DNA from: Symsagittifera roscoffensis
Lineage: Eukaryota; Xenacoelomorpha; Acoela; Convolutidae
Length of the DNA stretch: 64,000 bases
Reading direction: 5' to 3'
NCBI RefSeq assembly: GCF_963678635.1
Contig: NC_087062.1
Coordinates: 82,229,512-82,293,511 of the forward strand
Within the stretch, counting starts at the first letter, position 1; every line of letters begins with the position of its first letter. The translations under genes and the position numbers were made by a program. Below the pieces are notes generated by a model. That model saw only the letters and a list, made by a program, of their open reading frames with translations, was not told the DNA's origin and searched no databases. Positions 54,370 through 64,000 of the stretch are shown here, in pieces.

Positions 54370-54632
54370 CACGGACTTCAAGCTATTCAGTTAATAATAG
54401 TTTTTGTTGATATATTCCTATTCTATTCCTGAATCTTAGATTCGTAACCAAATTTAAAAAAATTTCTAGTTAATCAACATGTAAACGTGAGATAGTCACA
54501 CTATTCAGAATTGAGTATAATGATTTTCTGTTTTAGTTTCACAAACTTTGTTAAAGTCAATAGTTGCACGGTTACAGTTGCCCGCTTAGTTACAGTTTGA
54601 CCGGTTACAGTTCCTTGTAGAGATAAGTCACA
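54370..54632 (-). repeat. 3' LTR of the BEL/Pao element
   Basis: On the minus strand the LTR begins TGTGACTTATCTCTACAAGG (54632 leftward). It matches 61663 leftward through AATCATTATACTCAATTCTG and CATGTTGA to at least 54420. The match fades near 54370, so that outer boundary is uncertain. Confidence 0.75.
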
Positions 54633-55253
54633 AAATTTCACGGCTTCCTTGAACGGGTTCAAAAAAAACGACTACAAGAAATTCTAGAGTTGTGTCCTGA
54701 ATGAAAAGAATTATTCTAAAGTTGGTCAATTTCTGTCGGAATCCAACAGTACAAATCTGTTGACTGGTCGATTGTAGAGTTCTGTTCGGATTTCTGCAAC
54801 ACGGATGATGTGGTGATTGCCAGCAAAGACTTAAGTGATACGACTTGTTGGCCAAGTCAAAGGCGGGATGTTGTCCTCTATGACAATAACAATGTCTCCA
54901 ATGGGGAATTGTCGTGATGGCGATTTCTTCCATTTAGCTTTTTGAGGCAGAGAAGTCAAGTATTCTTCTTTCCAACGTTTCCAAAATTGTCAAACTATGT
55001 TGTCAATGGCTTTGATTTGTCGACTGAGCGATGTCCTCTTGTCGCGCGTAGAATTCGGTATTGCTGTCAATAGTCGTCCGATGAGAAAATGTCCCAGAGT
55101 TAAAACGAGTGCATCGTTGACGCCATTAGATGGCAAAACAAGTGGTCTTAGATTGAGGGTGGCCTCAATTGGTGTCAGAACTGTCAGGAACTGATGAAGT
55201 TGTAGTCGCGTTTTCCCAACTGTTGGAAATAAATGTCGTCTCAACGATTTCAC
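54633..55253 (-). pseudogene. Integrase end and C-terminal domain of the BEL/Pao element
   Basis: The frame 54990-55253 has MKSLRRHLFPTVGKTRLQLH, then IEATLNLRPLVLPS and LTLGHFLIGRLLTAIP. These are hallmark BEL/Pao motifs at the end of integrase (IEA-x-LNSRPL and LTPGHFLIG). The lower part (54633-54933), read in shifted frames, holds the DUF5641-type C-terminal domain (GDIVIVIEDNIPP-like). The longest single ORF there is the wrong frame for that domain. Confidence 0.8.
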
Positions 55254-55462
55254 TGCCGCTTCCCATAATCCTGCGAAGTTTCACGCTCTTGGTAGAACAG
55301 TGTACCATCAAACACTGTTGTCGTTGGTAAAGGTGCCGAAGATTTCTTTGAACTTTTTTTTGTTCATCATCAATTTTTGGAATTCAATTTCACCTCTGGA
55401 GCCAATAAAGTAATCAAATTGTCACTATAAAAAGCTTTCGGTAATCCTCTTCTGGCGCAAAA

Positions 55463-56036
55463 TTAATTCACAGAGTCTAAGGAATTGTCCTTTGTGAGAA
55501 AGTAGACGGTTTGCATGTGAACAGCTTTAGTTGCAAAGCAAATAAAGTTAGCCATATATACTTCATTTTCTTGGCGGCTGCTGTCTTTGATGTGGAAAGG
55601 TCCACAATAATCAAGCCCTGTGTTGCTGAATGTAAAACGTTCCACCGCTCTTCCGAGCGGCAAATCTCCTAGTTCTGGTTGAGGAAGTCTGTCGAATGCA
55701 AGGCTTGCAATTAAGAAGAGCTTGTTTGGCCAACGCGAGGCCTCCTGGTATCCATACCGTTTGCCAAAGGGTGTTGAGTGTCATCTGAGGCCCGCTATGA
55801 AACGATCCTTCATGCGCTTCCCTAATGAACAATTTTTTTTATTGGTGATTTCCTGGGAATGAGCACCAGAAACTTTTTGTCGATATCAAATGTTGAAATG
55901 GCGAGGCGTACTCTAGACAAATTAAGTTGCTCTCATCGTCGAAAAAGGGTGAAAGGCTCAGAAGGTTGCTGTTCCTTGGAATACGTTTCCCTTTCCTGGT
56001 AAGTTTAATAACGGCTAGATGATTCTGCTCAACCAA
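55463..56036 (-). pseudogene. Integrase zinc domain and core of the BEL/Pao element
   Basis: Three overlapping minus-strand frames are present. 55839-56036 has the segment before the zinc domain (RNSNLLSLSPFFDDESNLIC). 55611-55832 has His-x-x-x-x-x-His (HEGSFHSG), then WIPGGLALAKQALLNCKPCI, the HHCC finger. 55463-55663 has NTGLDYCGPFHIKD with the first catalytic Asp, then ICFATKAVHM. The second Asp and the Glu should lie at 55260-55460, where no frame survives. Confidence 0.85.
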
Positions 56037-56085
56037 TATTCACAGAGTCGTGCGAGCTTCCGTAACTTTCACGGCTGAAAGTTTT

Positions 56086-56625
56086 TCAGGTTTGCAGTTC
56101 CTCTGAGTTGCCGTCGTTCCCCTGACTGAACTTTACTAAGTTCCCATTGTCGTGAGTCGTCAGTTTTGTTGTCGTTGTTTTTGTTCCCTGAAATTCTGCT
56201 CGATGGAATTGTTGCATTCGCGCGATCAGCGATTGCTGACAAACCTGCAGTCCAACATCCGCAAAGCAGCTGAAGTCCCACTTCGTACCTTTACCTATAA
56301 TTTCCCTACCTGTACCTTTACCAGAATGAGAATCAGAGGAGCTAACAGAATTCGCGCTTGTATCTAAATCAGTACCCACACTTGTTTCATCATCTGGCTT
56401 TGTCCCTGTATCTTTACTAGCATCGAATAAAAATGCGTTAGCATTATTCAAATCTTTACCAATACCAATACCAACCATCGCGCAAATACCTGCCCCTGTA
56501 CCAATACCTTACCCGATTTCCTTATGAAATTTCATTGAGTGTTTTCGTTTACTCTCAGTACCAACTTTTCCCCCTTTAGTAACAGCTGATTTTGTAGCAT
56601 AACCTTCCCGCGCATCATCGCTTTC
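56086..56625 (-). pseudogene. Low-complexity Gly/Lys/Ser-Asp insert in the BEL/Pao pol
   Basis: The 130-codon minus-strand frame (56086-56478) is rich in GIGIGKD, GTGREIIGKGTK and SSSDSHSGKGTG. On the + strand the same bases appear as repeated TACCTTTACC/TACCAATACC. It sits between RNase H and the integrase zinc region, where BEL elements normally have a short spacer. The repeated sequence suggests an expanded microsatellite-like insert. Confidence 0.5.
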
Positions 56626-57276
56626 TTATGTCCGCAAAGCTAATCTTGAGCCAGTACCCTCCGGAGTATCAATATCTCCTGTAGCAGTTGTTGCGTCGGC
56701 TACGTTTAGAACTGCAGCTTGAAAATCCAGCCTGGGATGCGTTCTGCAGTTTTGACAAATCTCTTGATGTAGCCTAAGATCCTGACATCTTTCGAAAGCC
56801 GTGAAAACCAGGTCATCAGATCTAAGACTCTGTTCTCTTTTTCCCCTGTCATCTTTGTAAGAGATCCGCTGTCTCCAATGTTCTGGTTTCCTGATGAGTC
56901 GAATCCGCCTGAATTGATTCTGCTCTCGGCCAGTTGCCTGATGACTGTTAGAGCCATGTTGGTCGGTTCCAACAAAGTTCTTGATATGATAGAGCTGATG
57001 ATGAAAAACCCCGAAGAGCACAATCAGCGGGGTTGTCTTTCGTCGGCACAAATTTCCATCTCTCGGCTAGCAGAATTTCTTGAAGTTTTGCTAATCGATT
57101 AGCAACGAAAGCCTTCCATTTGCGAGGAAATTGTCGTAACCACGCGATTGAGAGTCGGTCCAGGCGAAGACAGTTTGCATGATAAACCGCTTGTCGCTGA
57201 TGGTGACTAGAATTGCTTCCGCTAGTTTTGAAACGAAAAGTGCTGCACAAAGTTCATACTTAGAATGCAAATGCAT
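56626..57276 (-). pseudogene. RNase H and connector of the BEL/Pao element
   Basis: 57091-57276 has KLAEAILVTI, then FAWTDSQ (catalytic Asp). 56948-57250 has AWLRQFPRKWKAFVANRLAK, then WKFVPTKDNPADCALRG with the last Asp. These are standard BEL/Pao RNase H motifs. 56706-57023 continues with WFSRLSKDVRILGYIKRFVK, the helix that follows RNase H. At least three frameshifts are evident. Confidence 0.85.
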
Positions 57277-58305
57277 TTAATAGGCCAACCCTTGTTTTTG
57301 CGGTCAACATTTTGACGTGTGTATCATCTTCGCTGGTTTCTTGTCAAGTATACAAGACAACTGCACATGCTGTAGTTGATGCGTCACAGAAAACTTGATG
57401 TTGAAGGTTTTTGGTTGTCAGCGTAGAAGAACTCGGCGAGACAACTTGTTGTTTTCCAGTTCCTTAAGATGATATGGAAGGCGTCCATAGTGTTCCTGAA
57501 AATTGACTGATTTCGTTTGATCCCACGAGATCTTGTCCATCTGCATGAGTTGTATGAATGATTTCAGTCAAATCATCGTAAGCGAAAGCCATTCAAGGGG
57601 GTCAAAGAGTCTCGTGACTTTTGAGAGTTTTTGTCGTTTGGTCACCGGAATATGTTCGACTATTTTAATTGCAAAACTAAAATGATCTGTCACTGGGTTC
57701 CATTTGATGCCGACTGTTTTGATGACATAATCGTCACTTTTGATAGTGCTGTTTCTCGATAGTGTACTGGGAGTTGTTCTACTAGCTTCGTGTCGTTTGA
57801 TGTCCATTTGCGAAATTCAGATCCAGCTTTATCAAGTTTTGATGAATCCATCCTGTAGCTGAATTGCTGATTCACTATCTGAAGATCCTGAAAAAATGTC
57901 ATCGACGTACATCTCGTTGAGTGTTGCTATCCTAAAGGAGTCGTCGTCACTTTCTTCAGCAAGCACTTGAAGAAGTCTTATCGAATGAAAAGCTGAAGAA
58001 GCAATTCCATACGTAACTCTGGTCAATCGGTAAGGCTTAACTTCTGTCGAAATTTGATGTTTCCGCAAGATGCGCTGATAGTCTCTATCTGCTTCTGCCA
58101 ATTCCTCCTGGCGGTACATTTTGCAAAGTCCGCTAAAAGTGCTACCTGATGCATTCGGAAGCGAATCAAAATGCTGCAGAGGTCTTTCTAAACTGTAGGT
58201 CCAACGATCAGTTTGTCGTTGAGTAATATTCCGGATGTCGTTTTTGTTGATGCGTCGAAAACCACTCGAAGCTATGTTACCGTGCTTGAATCCTTGAAGA
58301 CGCAA
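57277..58305 (-). pseudogene. Reverse transcriptase (palm, thumb) of the BEL/Pao element
   Basis: The frame 57832-58305 contains FRRINKNDIRNITQRQTDRW (mutated fingers), VTYGIASSAFHSIRLLQVLA, and NEMYVDDIFSGSSDSESA with the catalytic YVDD at about 57905-57916. 57568-57807 has KTVGIKWNPVTDHFSF, then KVTRLFDPLEWLS, the BEL-specific thumb motifs (LG-x-x-W and RLFDPLGW). 57277-57567 has no open frame. The N-terminal part is doubled by the tandem duplication listed separately. Confidence 0.85.
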
Positions 58306-59110
58306 TAATGTGGCATGTAGACATAAATATAATGCGGTCGCACCAACTCGTTGTCTGAAACTTCCGTCATATGGCCAAGGTTAATAAGCTCGTTGATGAA
58401 GTTGTTGTACTACTATCAGAGCTCAGGGTTCCTTTCCAAACGAAAGAGTAAATTACGTAATCGTTTGCGAGCCTGCTGTAGTGAGTCTCCAAGTAGTCCA
58501 ACTTCTTCATTGAATGGCAGTTTTACCACAAATCTTCCATCTGGTCTGCGTTTAGTTGTTGCTTTGAAGTGTTCCTCACATTTAAGAGATTCGTTGATAG
58601 TCTCTGTCTGCCTCTTCCAACTCCACCTTGCGGTTCATTTTTGCAAAGTCGGCTAAAAGTGCTACCTGATGCATTCGGAAGCGAATCAGAATGCTGAAGA
58701 GGTCTTTCTAAACTGTAGGTCCAACGATCAGTTTTTCGTTGAGTGATATTCCAGATGTCGTTTTTGTTGATGCGTCGAAAACCGCTTGAAGCTATGTTGC
58801 CGTACTTGAATCCTTGAAAACGCAATGATGTGGCATGTAGACACAATTATAATGCGGTCGCACCAACTCGTTGTCTGAAACTTGCGCCATATGGCCAAGG
58901 TTAATAAACTCGTTGATGAAGTTGTTGTACTACTCTCAGAACTTAGGGTTCCCTTTCAAATGAAAGAGTAAACTACGTAGTAGTTTGCGAGCCTGCTTCA
59001 GTGAGTCTCCAAATAGTCCAACTTCTTCTTTGAATGGCAGTTTTACCACAAATCTTCCATCTGGTAAGCGTTTAATTATTGCTTTGAAGTGTTCCTCACA
59101 TTTAAGCTCC
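58075..59110 (-). repeat. 520-bp tandem duplication inside the BEL/Pao RT
   Basis: Copies at about 58075-58594 and 58595-59110 are collinear; for example GCTACCTGATGCATTCGGAA lies at 58141 and 58661, exactly 520 apart. They differ by scattered substitutions. Because the second copy encodes the same RT segment, the duplication arose after the element was already coding-complete. Confidence 0.9.
58523..58846 (-). pseudogene. Duplicated RT fingers segment of the BEL/Pao element
   Basis: This 107-codon minus-strand frame repeats the start of the 57832-58305 frame (FRRINKNDI, RWTYSLERPLQHSDSLPNA). It then departs from it by frameshift. It is the upstream copy of the 520-bp duplication. Confidence 0.8.
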
Positions 59111-59185
59111 TCTGGTGTCCACAGTTTTTGTTCTGGAACTTCATCGATTTCTCAAAAACAATGTAAATTTATGTTGCTATCGTCG

Positions 59186-59747
59186 CTAACAAGAAATGTC
59201 TGTTGTAGTAAAGTAAATCCGTCCAATTACAAGCCAGTCCAAAACTGAGAATCGATAGAAAATTGAACCTGTCTGTTCCTTGATTCTGTTGTTTCCAATA
59301 ATCAGATCCTCGTAGTATGCTGCTCCAATGATCATATCAATTTCCCGTGGAATGTTGAATCCGGGATAGGCCAATTGTAATTCCATCACTGTTCTCCAAT
59401 TGCCGTTGTTGATTCGTACCGAAGGCAAATTATTGATGAGCTTCAGACAAATTGATGCTGTTATTGAGATTGGTTCATTATCTGAGGGCCAAATGAGTAG
59501 ATAAAATTGTCCCTTGTTGTTGCAAACTTCGTTTCCTCCAACTCCTTGTTGTCTGCTTCTGTCTGCGTATCTGTAAAAGTTGAACCGCTGCTTCTGTTAT
59601 CAGATTGTTCAGATTGAATCCAGTACTCCTCGAATGTGAAATACTTCTCCATTGATCTCGAGTGGAATGATGGCAGTTTGAAGAAAACTTCGTCCAGAGA
59701 TTTTTCATGAAATGCTGCCCCGGTAAATTTTTGTTATCTGTTTTCAT
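59186..59747 (-). pseudogene. Aspartic protease region of the BEL/Pao element
   Basis: 59186-59428 reads ELQLAYPGFNIPREIDMIIG, then AYYEDLIIGN, ending with VLDWLVIGRI. These are the conserved parts of the BEL/Pao protease-associated domain (DUF1758: IDMLIGADYY...GW-x-x-G). The active-site DTGA would lie upstream (59461-59747), where only broken frames remain. Confidence 0.7.
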
Positions 59748-59779
59748 TTTTGCTGAGTCTGCTGTGTTGCAGTGTCTGG

Positions 59780-60060
59780 TTTTTTTTACAACATTTTACT
59801 GCTCACAATGAAGATGAATTTTGTGCATCTGTTCAGATTCTTTGCATCGAGATCCAGAACAACCCTCACTTCGATTTCCAGGTCGAAAACAGTTGAAGCA
59901 CAGATGTTTAACTTCGATCAGTTGAGATCTGTCTTATATTGACAGGTTTTTGAAGATGTCGCATCTACAGGTTTGATGGTTCTTTCCACAGCATTCGAAT
60001 TCATCCTTGTCTGATGTAGCTAGATTTGTCTAAAGTGTCATGTTACTTCTTTTCTTTTCG
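59780..60060 (-). pseudogene. Gag zinc-finger region of the BEL/Pao element
   Basis: Read on the minus strand with stops, this gives CCGKNHQTCRCDIF, then HLCFNCFRPGNRSEGCSGSR, then C and HKIHLH. It matches the Cys/His-rich nucleocapsid segment of BEL elements (C-x-x-C...C-F-N-C-L-x-x-GH...C...C-x-x-C-x-x-x-HH-x-LLH), with some positions lost. It is too broken to appear as a single ORF. Confidence 0.6.
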
Positions 60061-60960
60061 AGCTGTTGATTACCAATGGAATTCGATCGCAAAGATGATG
60101 TTTCAAGAGCTTGGCATCTCTGTTCGAGAAGTTTCTTGAGCTGGTCATAACGCTGAGGATCTCTTTCTGTTTTAGATATTTCCCAAGCTTTCCATGTTTC
60201 AATGGGAAGTCGTTCCGTCAGGAGTTAAACATTAAAATTATCCTGTTGATCCACTGGTTGTTATAATTAAGCGAGTCGGTGTTCCTTTGTTGTTTTCATG
60301 AGAGTTCGTAAATCTTTGGAGTTTTCTGTTGTCAACGAACGTTGCTTGAAAATTTCGTGGAAATGTGATCTCAAAATCAAGTTTTGTTGTCGTATCGGTT
60401 CTCCAGAATGTCAATGGCAATGTCAAAGTTGTCATTTGTAATCGTTATGGAATGTAGTAGTTTGTCCGCGTCTCCAGTCAGAGAAGATTTCATTTGCTGT
60501 AGCTTTTGGCTCTTCGCCAGTCTCGTGTTTTCAATCACAGCTCCTTTGAACAACTCTACGAACAATTTCCACTCCATGTATCCTCCAGAAAAAACAGGGA
60601 AAATTAATTTTGGTAGTTGACTTTTACATCTGTCACTCGTAGAAACTTATTTTTTAACGTCGAAATCATCTGCTGCTTGGATCTCATCGTCTAATGACTG
60701 CTCATCTGTGATCAGTTCTTGTATCTTGCTGTTGGAGTTTGAAAGTTGGCCCTGTTTCTGGCATATGAGATTTCCAGTTGCTCAAGTCTTGCTGCTCCTG
60801 TTTCATCATGAGTTCCGCGCTTTTGAATGATCGTGTTTGCTTCATTGCAGTACCTGGTTACTCGTCGAAGAGATGCTTGGTAGCGTTTGAGTTGGTCCAA
60901 CTTTTCTGTCATCTCAAATGGCTGTGGATGTTTCACTCATGGTTTTGATATTTCTATTCG
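60061..60960 (-). pseudogene. Gag of the BEL/Pao element
   Basis: 60712-60936 starts Gag with helical sequence (EKLDQLKRYQASLRRVTRYC). 60377-60577 has MEWKLFVELFKGAVIENTRL, then KLQQMKSSLTGDADKLLHSI, the DUF1759 capsid-like domain of BEL/Pao. 60238-60435 continues out of frame. The Gag start is ambiguous: an ATG in another frame at about 60943 follows the upstream ORF 60914-61222. Confidence 0.75.
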
Positions 60961-61229
60961 TCAATGGGATTGTTGAAAACTTTGATTGATGAAGATTTCG
61001 TTCTGTGGGGGAGTCGAAATGGCAAATCTGTGTTGAAATGCCAGATGAACTAGTTGGTCTGTGATGCCGACTGTTTCCAACCCGAGAAGTATTTCGCTGC
61101 AAAAAGGAAAAGGTAAGTACAAAATTCGTCACGGGGACAGAAACCAAACCAAAAAACCAAAAACTTACTAAAAAAATGAAGGAAGCGTAGCGTCGCGCGG
61201 AATCGCTGAAGTAAAACGTCAATTTATCT

Positions 61230-61663
61230 GTTGTACTGCAGTAATTTTCGAAAAGATGTCCAGTATCGATTTTTCGGACAACTTCCGGGGTCTATCAGTG
61301 GTTAATCAACCTTCAACTTCTCTGAACTCTCAGTGAAGTTGAATGTGGGGGGGGGCTAAGTTTTCATGATTACTGACTGCCGACTAAGTACTATCCTAAA
61401 AGTTCACTGTAAATCTATCAAAATTAGTTCGCGGACCAGTTTAGTTTTATTTACTCCAATTCTTTTCCTAAATCTTAGATTCCTAATCAAATTAAGATAA
61501 ATTTCTAGTTTATCAACATGTAAACGTGAGAAAGTCAAACTGTTCAGAATTGAGTATAATGATTTTCTGTTTTGGTTTCATGAACTTTGTTAAAGTGCAC
61601 GGTTACAGTTGCCCGCATAGTTGCAGTTCGCCCGGCTACAGTGCCTTGTAGAGATAAGTCACA
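61230..61663 (-). repeat. 5' LTR of the BEL/Pao element
   Basis: Pairs with 54370-54632 over 61440-61663 (for example AACATGTAAACGTGAGA, CAGAATTGAGTATAATGATT, CTTGTAGAGATAAGTCACA). The part from 61230 to 61440 has no partner at the left side, so the true inner boundary is approximate. On the minus strand it starts TGTGACTTATC. Confidence 0.65.
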
Positions 61664-62839
61664 ACAGTTTCGTACGAAAATTTCCAAAGCACAAAAAATA
61701 ACTGAACCCTTTTAAAACTTTTTTCTTAGTAGAAAAAACTCTGATGCCCCGCTGCTCTCTCTAAACACATTATGAAAACCTTCAAGTTTTAAGTTTTTAG
61801 AAAGTGGTAACGTGCAATAGTTGCAAAAAGTGACCATTTTTAGTTGTTAGGGGGCCAAATTTGTCAGACTTAAATCAGCAACTGTTCTTAGTGCCCAACC
61901 CACCACCCCCCAAAAAATAAGTCTATTCTCTCCAAACAATTTAAGATCAATATTTTGTTCTGTTAGAAGGAAAGCTTAGGTCAGCAACTGCGTGGTTTGA
62001 GAAGACCTATAACCAAATTAAAAGTCTATCTCGAAATTGATTCGGTTGAAAGATTGAGTCAAATACAAAGCGTCAAATATAAACTCAAGTTCAATGTATA
62101 AAATCAAACAAAAAAAAATCATAAAACAAAATATAATTCAAACACAAGATAGATCGACAAAAATCCAAACCGTTACCTACAGTACTGCCACAATAAGGCT
62201 TATGTAAAGGCTTATTTTAGCCTTTTTTTAACTCCACGCATTCTTAAAATACAAAAACCAGTTTGATTTGGATTTTTTTCTCCACAATTGATGCCTTGAG
62301 TTGACAATCAAAACCTATTTCACTTTTGTTTTGAAAAAAAAACTGGTTACTTTTGTGTTCGTTTAACTAATAGTTTTAGCAACAAAAAATAACTCAGCTT
62401 GCAAAGAAACCTAAATAAAACGGAGGTATCAGTTTCGTTTCACATTTTGCTCTTCTGTTTTTGTTCATTGGTTTCAAAAATAGCACTTAAGCATTGATCG
62501 CAAAAATGGTCTTCGTAGTCAATTTGCCTGCATTTAAGTTTTCATCAATGCTGCCGCTCTTAGATTGCAAAATAGTAAAGGGGTCCTTCTGAAATAAGTG
62601 GTGTGCTAAAATAACAGTAAATCAATTTTGTCGCGAGATTATAGATTTCGGTAACAATGATAAAAATTTTGTTGAGTTCAATAATTTTCAGCAAAATGAT
62701 TGAAAAATAGTTTGAAAATTGTTTAGGTCTTCATAATTGATCGTTTTGCAACCTCAAATTTCAATCGGTATGAGATTGGGTTAGAGTTTAGAAGCTACCA
62801 AACTTCATTAAAATTGACTTAAATCAGTTGAGGCACTAC
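61664..62839. other. AT-rich intergenic or intronic sequence
   Basis: No ORF or repeat I can support. Confidence 0.5.
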
Positions 62840-63217
62840 CAGGGGCGGATCTAGGTTTTTCTCCAGGGGGGTATCGGATTTTCAAAAAAATTTCGGAATG
62901 TTGTCGACCTTTTTTTTGGTCGAGCAAATTGATTTTCCGAGCTCTCCCAAAGCACTAAAAAGTCCCAAAACACGCCAAAAAAAACTTTTTTGAAAATTTA
63001 AATTTAAAAAAATCGCGTTTTTTGGCGCGCGCTCCCCCTTAAAATTAGTATATTGGCGCCAAAAGAGCCTTAGAAAAATTTTAGGGTCTGTCAGCCAAAA
63101 ATAGATATCTCAAAATAGTTCAAAGGGGGGACCCTTTGGGTCTTCAGGGTGTCGAATCCCAAAGAGAGAGAGAGCGCGTCCTCCACCCGCCCCCGCCCCC
63201 CTCTAAATCCGCCCCTG
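62840..63217. mobile_element. hAT-type MITE, 378 bp, with 8-bp target duplication
   Basis: Ends are CAGGGGCGGATCTAGG and the complement of CTAAATCCGCCCCTG, near-perfect terminal inverted repeats of ~15 bases. Flanks are GGCACTAC (62832-62839) and GGCACTGC (63218-63225), seven of eight identical. There is no coding sequence. The CAGGGGCGG start and 8-bp duplication are typical of non-autonomous hAT-like elements. A lone right end (CCTAGATCCGCCCCTGG) also appears at about 34028 and 41127. Confidence 0.8.
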
Positions 63218-63225
63218 GGCACTGC

Positions 63226-64000
63226 GATTCATCCTAAGATTTCCGGTCGGTCAATTCAAATTAAGATTGAAATAAAACGGACTTAAGTTAATCAAAATAA
63301 CCAAAATACCCACATGTTTTTTTTTCGCTCAGTTTCACTTTTTGCTTTTCAGCTGTTTAAAAATTTTTAAAACAATGTTTCATCCAATCAAATTGAAATT
63401 ATTTATCCGGAAAATTTAGGGTCAACTTTGGTGCCTAAAAGCCTATTTAACTTGATTTGAATTCTTTTTGCTACAAATTTTCAGCTTTTTTCATCGAAAT
63501 TGGCTCATATCGATTTTTTTGGGTTGTAAATAGATCACGTAAATTTCACGTAAATTTTTCGTAAAAAACCTAAAATACCATTTGATATATCATGCGGTAA
63601 TTAGTCCTATAATTAATCCTATAAACTTCACCATTGAATACCATGACAGGTCTTTTCAAATTTGAGCTCTGGGCAAAATAATTTTCCAGGATGGGAAAAA
63701 CCGAAAATGGGCCGGAGAAAACAAGGCACATATCTTCCTTGATTACCCATTTGTATCAAAATAAAAAATTATCGCTTTTCTTCCTTGATTACCCATTTGT
63801 ATCAAAATAAAAACAAATCAATCGCGTTAGTACCAAAAACATTCAATTGGCCAAACACTACTAACCCGACAATTTTAAGCTCTTGGCTTAAATTCGCCGG
63901 TGGGTCACTATGCTGCGGCGGTCACTATTCTGCTGTTTAGTTTTCTTCTGTTGGAAATGTAATAATTGGTTGTTTCACAATTCGACCAATAAGAAATCGA
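63226..64000. other. AT-rich sequence to the end of the window
   Basis: No supported gene. A 34-base direct repeat (CTTCCTTGATTACCCATTTG and following) occurs at 63734 and 63780. I found no further SLC22 exon. Confidence 0.5.
63734..63813 (+). repeat. Direct repeat of 34 bases, period 46
   Basis: CTTCCTTGATTACCCATTTG, then TATCAAAATAAAAA, occurs identically at 63734-63767 and 63780-63813. Confidence 0.9.

Noticed and set aside
54628-54933. 101-codon minus-strand ORF as a distinct protein
   Set aside because: It is the wrong frame of the BEL/Pao C-terminal domain; the domain reads in a neighbouring frame with stops.
60914-61222. ORF with hydrophobic start at the 5' end of the BEL/Pao element as a signal-peptide protein
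   Set aside because: It begins in leader sequence and only its last residues coincide with the probable Gag start; the hydrophobic part is most likely untranslated leader.

Overview
The window is eukaryotic and almost certainly from an invertebrate animal. It is mostly AT-rich, intron-like or intergenic DNA packed with transposable elements, and I can support only one host gene. That gene is an SLC22-type (organic cation/anion transporter family) gene on the + strand, with three phase-consistent exons at 44741-44827, 52803-52962 and 53685-53891. Its ~8-kb first intron is full of repeats, and I do not see the remaining exons. There is nothing prokaryotic here: no operons, no CRISPR array and no convincing intact tRNA or rRNA.

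Layout. (1) About 1.7-10.4 kb and 29.35-31.5 kb, minus strand: a decayed AT-rich Ty3/gypsy retroelement, called element A here. Reading right to left it holds gag, RT, RNase H, integrase and an env-like third ORF. (2) 10413-29338: a GC-richer 18.9-kb block that splits element A and is bounded by an 8-bp direct repeat (ATGTCATG). Its first half (leader, then 13.4-22.0 kb, + strand) is a second gypsy-class element, element B. It has gag with two CCHC knuckles, protease, RT, RNase H, a DX35E integrase with GPY/F module, a long acidic tail, and then what looks like a macro (ADP-ribose-binding) domain. Its second half (22.5-29.3 kb, same strand) is a run of ORF fragments that read as one or two large decayed proteins: a coiled coil, a possibly SGNH-hydrolase-like region and several domains I do not recognise. 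(3) 31.5-44.4 kb: a repeat family with non-LTR (LINE) reverse-transcriptase remnants in three copies, a palindrome-rich DNA element with CCCGGG termini, and minisatellites. (4) 44.7-54 kb: the SLC22 exons, with introns carrying hairpin arrays, fold-back elements, a FLYWCH/MULE-like transposase pseudogene and hAT-type MITEs. (5) 54.4-61.66 kb, minus strand: a BEL/Pao LTR retrotransposon with recognisable LTRs and a 520-bp tandem duplication inside RT. (6) 61.7-64 kb: intergenic DNA with one clean hAT-type MITE carrying an 8-bp target duplication.

All retroelement ORFs here carry stops and frameshifts, so they are described as pseudogenes. The parts most worth following up are the macro-like domain downstream of the element B integrase and the unrecognised 6.8-kb same-strand coding block after it. 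Together they look like an unusually large accessory cargo on a gypsy-class retroelement, but this rests on one decayed copy.
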